64,000 nt of DNA from Trachythela sp. YZ-2020. Taxonomy: Eukaryota; Cnidaria; Anthozoa; Malacalcyonacea; Clavulariidae. Position 1 is the first letter of the stretch, and the number at the start of each line of letters is the position of its first letter. Both the position numbers and the translations under genes were made by a program. A model generated the notes under the pieces. That model did no database searches. It was not told where the DNA came from and saw nothing but the letters and a program-made list of their open reading frames with translations. Positions 59,619-64,000 of this stretch are shown here, piece after piece. The stretch is from NCBI GenBank assembly GCA_016169945.1, contig JADLSH010000186.1:1798001-1862000 (forward strand), given 5' to 3'.

Positions 59619-60422
59619 ATACAACTTTAGGCCCTCTAGACTAGAAGAAAAACTGAAAAAGTCGAATATTTAAGACGCATGAGGCATTTTTTAGTAAAAG
59701 CTGGAAACAAGTGCCTTTTTATGTAATTTTTTATGCTGAATCCGAATCTGCTTGTCGGCGACCCTGATTTTGCGTACTAAGCGCTGAAATGACGTCACAA
59801 TGACTTGCACCTGAAATGACGTCATCTACGCGGTTATTTTTAGTTCAAGAGTGCAAAGCGTATTTTGTTGTTGTAAATTGCAAGAAATAAAATTAAAATG
59901 GTAAAACATTGAATATAGTCTAAAAGGGAAGTGTAACTAAGGGAATAGAGTCAAAAACAATTTGATATTACGGAATAATCCGGAACGGCGCTTCCCGTTA
60001 TTTGGCTCGGCTATAAAATTGTACAATCCGTACGCTGGCGGGTGTTAGTGACCATTATACGTTTTTTAAAGGGGTGGCGGTTGTGGTGGGGAGGGGAGGT
60101 GGTTCGATGCAATGAGTATCTCTGTACGCTTATGAAAATGTTGATAATTGTGGATGACCCCTGGCCTAAGCTTCAATATTATATGAGCGGCACTCGTTGC
60201 AGCAATTAGGAAATCTACTGAAGCTCAATCTTTCCGGGATTTGGCTGACAACTTCCGCTCCGCAGCTCTATGAAACAGATCGCTTTATTATCAAATAAAA
60301 GTAATCGAGAACTTGGATATTCACTTCCTTACAGCTGGACAAACTATTTAAGGTGACCAGAAAATGAGGCTCTCTTTTAACTTAACAAGGGTCCTTTCAC
60401 AGCGTTTAATTTCCAGTTACCC
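59619..60422. other. Non-coding stretch
   Basis: Contains a GGAACGGCGCTTCCCG small hairpin near 59990. Nothing else recognised. Confidence 0.4.
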
Positions 60423-60554
60423 TTAAAGATGAAGTAAAGTCCGTTCTGCGCATATATTCTGCGCATATACATTCCAATGGTCGGGACCCGACCATTGGAA
60501 TTTTAATTATATGCGACAATAACAAAATGGCGGACGGTTAGGCGCGATCTCAAA

Positions 60555-60756
60555 CGAGTTCTTCTTTTCGCCAGTCAAAGAGGCTCGTATTGTCACTTCT
60601 GAAGATAAGGCTGAAAGAAAAAAAGCGGCATTATGCGGAGAGGGATGCGACAAAGATCTATTTGTACGATCTGCGCGCGAGATTGCAAGGATTAATGAAT
60701 GAATTGTCGCTTGAAACAGACAAAGAACTTGTCAACTTGGGTCGGTATTGCTAGAT
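60555..60756 (+). CDS. Coding-like exon near the left TIR
   Basis: One frame stays open over about 65 codons and reads SKRLVLSLLKIRLKEKKRHY, KIYLYDLRARLQGLMNELSL and ETDKELVNLGRYC, then TAG. Basic then leucine-rich, helix-prone. No start codon in frame (a nearby ATGGCGGACGG frame stops at once), so it may be partial. Family unknown. Confidence 0.35.
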
Positions 60757-62097
60757 CATTATATGCCTCACAAAGGGCAGCATTTCAGGTAATAGCTCAA
60801 CTAACAATATGATTTAAAGTTAGTGTATGTTTCAAATGTGCTGTGAGTGTTAATAGTTTAATATTGTATGTGTTGATATTTGTCCTCTGATATGTTACAT
60901 GAGCAAATAATACACCATTACACCTGCATCCTGTCAGTTATAATCAAAAATTACTATCTCACAATAAGAATTGTACATTTACAGTTCAAGATTACAATAC
61001 AGCAAGAGAACAAACGTATGTATACATACATTCCTGAGTTGGTCAATCTGTCAATGTCTTCCTATACAAGAATTGCAGGTCACAAGATGATACACAGATT
61101 TAAAGTGAAAATTATAAACCTATTTTAGACATATTTTTGAAATGAAATACACTCTTTTTTTTTAAGAACCAATTTAATAAGAACAAATTGAGCTGAATTT
61201 CCCCCCAAAAAATAGAACAAAATAAGAACAAATTGAGGCTGACGAAAAAAAAGGTTTATAAATGTACTTTGTATAACTTTAACTTTCATACAGTGTCCAA
61301 CATACGGTGTCCCTGTACACTACAGAACAGGTGCTACTGACTGTATGAACCCAAAATTCAATATCCCAGATTGACTGTACTGTAATCCTTAGACTAATCC
61401 TAAAACTAATCCTAAATCTAATCTTATGTGATGTCATTGTAATTTAAATCCCCAAAAAGAGTGCATAATAAGAACAAGCTAAGAACAATTTGAGCCTCAA
61501 ATTGGCAAAAAATAAGAACATTGAGCTTAGGCTTGTTTTTTACTGGTTCTTATAAAGAAAAGAGTGTAGCCAGAAATATAGTACGTAACTGCTGTATTTC
61601 AATTGTTATCATTTAATGTATGTTAAATACAAGACTAGTAAATTCACATTGATAAAATGTAAATAATTAGCTAGGTGAAGTGCTATAAAAATGTAATAGT
61701 ATTCCATTTGAATATGTTAGCAATATTTCAACAAATGTGTGATTCCTAAATATCCATAAAATTGAATTTCCTAACTTAATGCTTGTTAAATCTTACAATA
61801 AAACAAGATTGCCATACCATTATTACATTGGCTCAGTCCATGATTAAAAAATACCAATGTGTGGCAAATTTGTTTTATAGTGATATGAAAGCTGAAGATA
61901 AAACAAGAATCCTTGTCTAAATGCTTGCTTTTTTGTTTCATTTTTGGCTTTCATACAATATATGTAGAAGGGAAAGGTTGCCATGTATTGGCATTTTATT
62001 ATCACTGGGCTAATGTCAATATGTAGGGCTAGATCACATGGTGCGAAAAGGCGAACAGGCATATATCAACTACTACAGCATATGAAATTAATGTTTT

Positions 62098-62380
62098 TAA
62101 TTATCAACCTCTTACTGTCGATGCAATGGAAGTGTTGATAAAATATTGCATCAATTCTTTTCCTCAAGTTGATCAATACATTTGCTCAAAAATTGCTCAA
62201 CTTCCTGTTTACTAGCATACTTGTTCCCAATTGGTCAATCAATCACTGAAATGAGATGCCATTGGTCAATTCACACACACACATAGGAAGTTGAGCAATT
62301 TTTGAGCAAATGTATTGATCAACTTGAGGAAAATAATTGATGCAATATCTTATCAACACTTCCATTGCATCGACAGTAAG
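62098..62380. repeat. Inverted duplication of the Cys-domain gene's second exon
   Basis: About 100 bp at 62116-62210 is the reverse complement of 62283-62380 (TTGATCAATACATTTGCTCA; CAATGGAAGTGTTGAT). Loop about 70 nt. Confidence 0.85.
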
Positions 62381-62839
62381 CAAGGATACATAATCATTAA
62401 GTGTAATTACTTTAAAAAACCCAAACCTTTTGGTGTTAGCCAGAGCAATACGATGCTTTCTTGCCACTTAGCCCATTAACTGGCAGTACCTTAACACTGA
62501 CGAATAAAATCGTCAGGCGTCAAACAGAGTGAAATACTAATATATGGTGCATTGCCTGCTAATGGGTTAACAATAGACACTAGCAGATAGTTTTGTTAGC
62601 TCATTAACTGTCAGTACCCTGCATTGCAATCTTCTACAACAAAACTTGTTCTTTAACTGTGTCGGCATAACATGACAGTGCCCACAATGACACCAGCCTG
62701 GTATTGCATCTGCAGGTGGGTGTGGAGCTTCTGGACCATGTTGTGGTGGATCAGGTTGTGGGACCTCTGCAACAGGTTGTGGAATCTCTACACCAGGTTG
62801 TGGTTGATCCTGTTCTGGTAACTCACCATAGAGCAGCAA
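62243..62839 (-). CDS. P2RX7 C-terminal-like Cys-rich domain protein (partial)
   Basis: The frame from 62839 has a Pro/Gln-rich linker (PQPVAEVPQPDPPQHGPEAP), then GWCHCGHCHVMPTQLKNKFC and CRRLQC, the WC.CG.C..MPT...CC pattern of the P2RX7 C-terminal zinc-binding domain. A donor GGTACTG follows CRRLQCR (about 62610). The second block at 62467-62243 reads VITLNDYVSLLTVDAMEVLI and YICSKIAQLP and could be the next exon. In cnidarians this domain is common in repeated, mobile-element-like genes (recollection). The 5' part and intron edges are not resolved. Confidence 0.55.
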
Positions 62840-63152
62840 ATACTAGTGGTTATCTTCATAATAGCTCAGTAGCTGTCCCCCTCAAAAGTCAAAACATCCA
62901 CATCAATATTGTCAACCAAATTCTAAACGAATGAGTTTTTGCTTGATGGAAGTCATTAAATATCTGAAATAGGTGCATCTTTAAATAACGTATTTTTCAG
63001 TTTGATAGTATCTGGATTCTCATCCGGTCTTAAAATTATTGAAGAAATGAATGACCATCGCCTTGACGCCTGCTAAAGTCTTCTACATGATATTAGAACC
63101 GCGGTCTATTTACCCGCTTTGTAAACAATACCACAATATATAAGCGATTGAA

Positions 63153-63473
63153 TTGAACTTACTGATGATTGCCCAAAGAAATTGGAATCGCTCGAGTGTT
63201 GACTTGAATCAGTATCTAAAATATCTTTGCGCAAATTCACACACACGATCTCAGGATGACAAGCAGTTAGCAGTATTGGCCGCGAGACATATCAGACATG
63301 CATTTCGTCGGCCATCAATTATCCTGGAGACACTTCCCTCCACAAGAACTGAAGAACACAGGGTTATGTCGTCTTTGTTTGGGATTTCTGCAGCATTTCT
63401 AGTTCGATTTGATCTAACTAAAACTTATTTCGTTGTCATAAAAGCAGTCGGCGAGAACGCGAAGGAAAAATAA
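63153..63473 (+). CDS. Coding-like ORF near the right TIR
   Basis: 106 codons including NQYLKYLCANSHTRSQDD, LAARHIRHAFRRPSIILETL and SSLFGISAAFLVRFDLTK. More codon-like than the surroundings but no motif recognised. It could equally be chance in a less AT-rich patch. Confidence 0.25.
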   Translation: MNLLMIAQRNWNRSSVDLNQYLKYLCANSHTRSQDDKQLAVLAARHIRHAFRRPSIILETLPSTRTEEHRVMSSLFGISAAFLVRFDLTKTYFVVIKAVGENAKEK

Positions 63474-63590
63474 TTAAATACAACAGGAAATACCGAAATA
63501 CGTCATGTAAAAATTTTATTGCATAACGTAAACAATAGCATTGTTATGCGCAGAATATATGCGCAGAACGGACTTTACATCATCTTTAAG

Positions 63591-64000
63591 AGAAGTTCAT
63601 CGATACCGCTGGCGGATTTATAAATGGGAAATCTGGCGGTCTTCGTTGGGGTTTTGACAGCAAGGCAGAGCATATATTAAGACATCAGGGCCACCAGTGA
63701 CAATCTTGCAGCACGGTCAGTGTCCGCGCTCCTTCGATTCCTTTTTATACGCTAACTGGACGATATACAACCAAGTGTCAGCTCTTCCAACTGAAATATC
63801 AACTCCTTACGTCGCGCTGGACGACGCGCTGTCCCCTATAGGATTATTACTGTGCAATGTATGAGTGTGGGATTCCCGAGTACGCTTTGGATTTATATAT
63901 CTAGCACGGTCACTATCAAGCACTAGTGCAGTGGAAACAGGAATCCTGTCAACAACCTTGCCTGCAAACCCTGAAGAAATGGGATGCTAGAAAGGTGATG
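63591..64000. other. Right edge, nothing recognised
   Basis: No ORF or repeat could be supported. Composition is slightly more GC-rich. Confidence 0.3.

Larger units (their letters stand above)
60423..63590. mobile_element. TIR element, 3.2 kb, with 46-bp inverted ends
   Basis: 60423-60468 (CTTAAAGATGAAGTAAAGTC...) and 63545-63590 are reverse complements with one mismatch. The TIR itself contains the repeat TCTGCGCATA. Coding-like segments lie inside on both strands. No clear target duplication and no DDE core, so the superfamily is undecided. Confidence 0.75.

Noticed and set aside
62704..62934. Plus-strand ORF with Val/Gln/His repeats
   Set aside because: It is antisense to the Pro/Gln-rich linker of the Cys-domain gene and has no independent support.

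Overview
This is eukaryotic, AT-rich, intron-rich and transposon-crowded DNA. The mix of CR1/L2-like LINE fragments, a THAP/P-element transposase, a pogo transposase with a Cys-rich C-terminal finger, a P2RX7-C-terminal-like Cys-rich domain in a TIR element, and many foldback or MITE elements fits a marine invertebrate, most likely a cnidarian (anemone or coral type). That assignment is inference; no rRNA or mitochondrial marker is present.

The backbone is one host gene on the minus strand, 56084 to 16600. Eight exons with consistent splice sites and phases give an 898-codon reading frame: a dynamin/mitofusin-like GTPase domain (P-loop, DxxG, NxxD), a helical middle region and a C-terminal protein kinase with all catalytic residues. 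The order, the length and a DLG in place of DFG resemble DSTYK (dual serine/threonine and tyrosine protein kinase), but here the GTPase motifs look intact. Two huge introns (17.3 kb and 13.7 kb) and several smaller ones hold nearly all the mobile DNA between 16.6 and 56 kb.

Layout: 1-225 is the end of an unidentified coding sequence. 226-11.2 kb holds MITEs, a LINE fragment and exons of a possible small membrane protein. 11.9-25 kb holds three near-perfect foldback palindromes (two subfamilies) and nested LINEs. 25.2-26.7 kb is an inverted LINE. 27.0-34.5 kb is a 7.5-kb pogo-like element with inner inverted repeats and a decayed transposase. 34.6-34.9 kb holds two small hairpin MITEs. 40.3-49.5 kb is a 9.2-kb P-like element with 31-bp TIRs, subterminal inverted repeats and a flanking 7-bp direct repeat; it contains a broken THAP/P transposase, an integrase fragment and an intact opposite-strand C2H2 ORF. 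52.5-53.8 kb is a hAT-type element. 60.4-63.6 kb is a 46-bp-TIR element with a P2RX7-C-like domain.

No tRNA, rRNA, CRISPR or bacterial-type operon is seen. All gene models are read by eye from splice motifs and frames. No alignment, transcript or database search was run.
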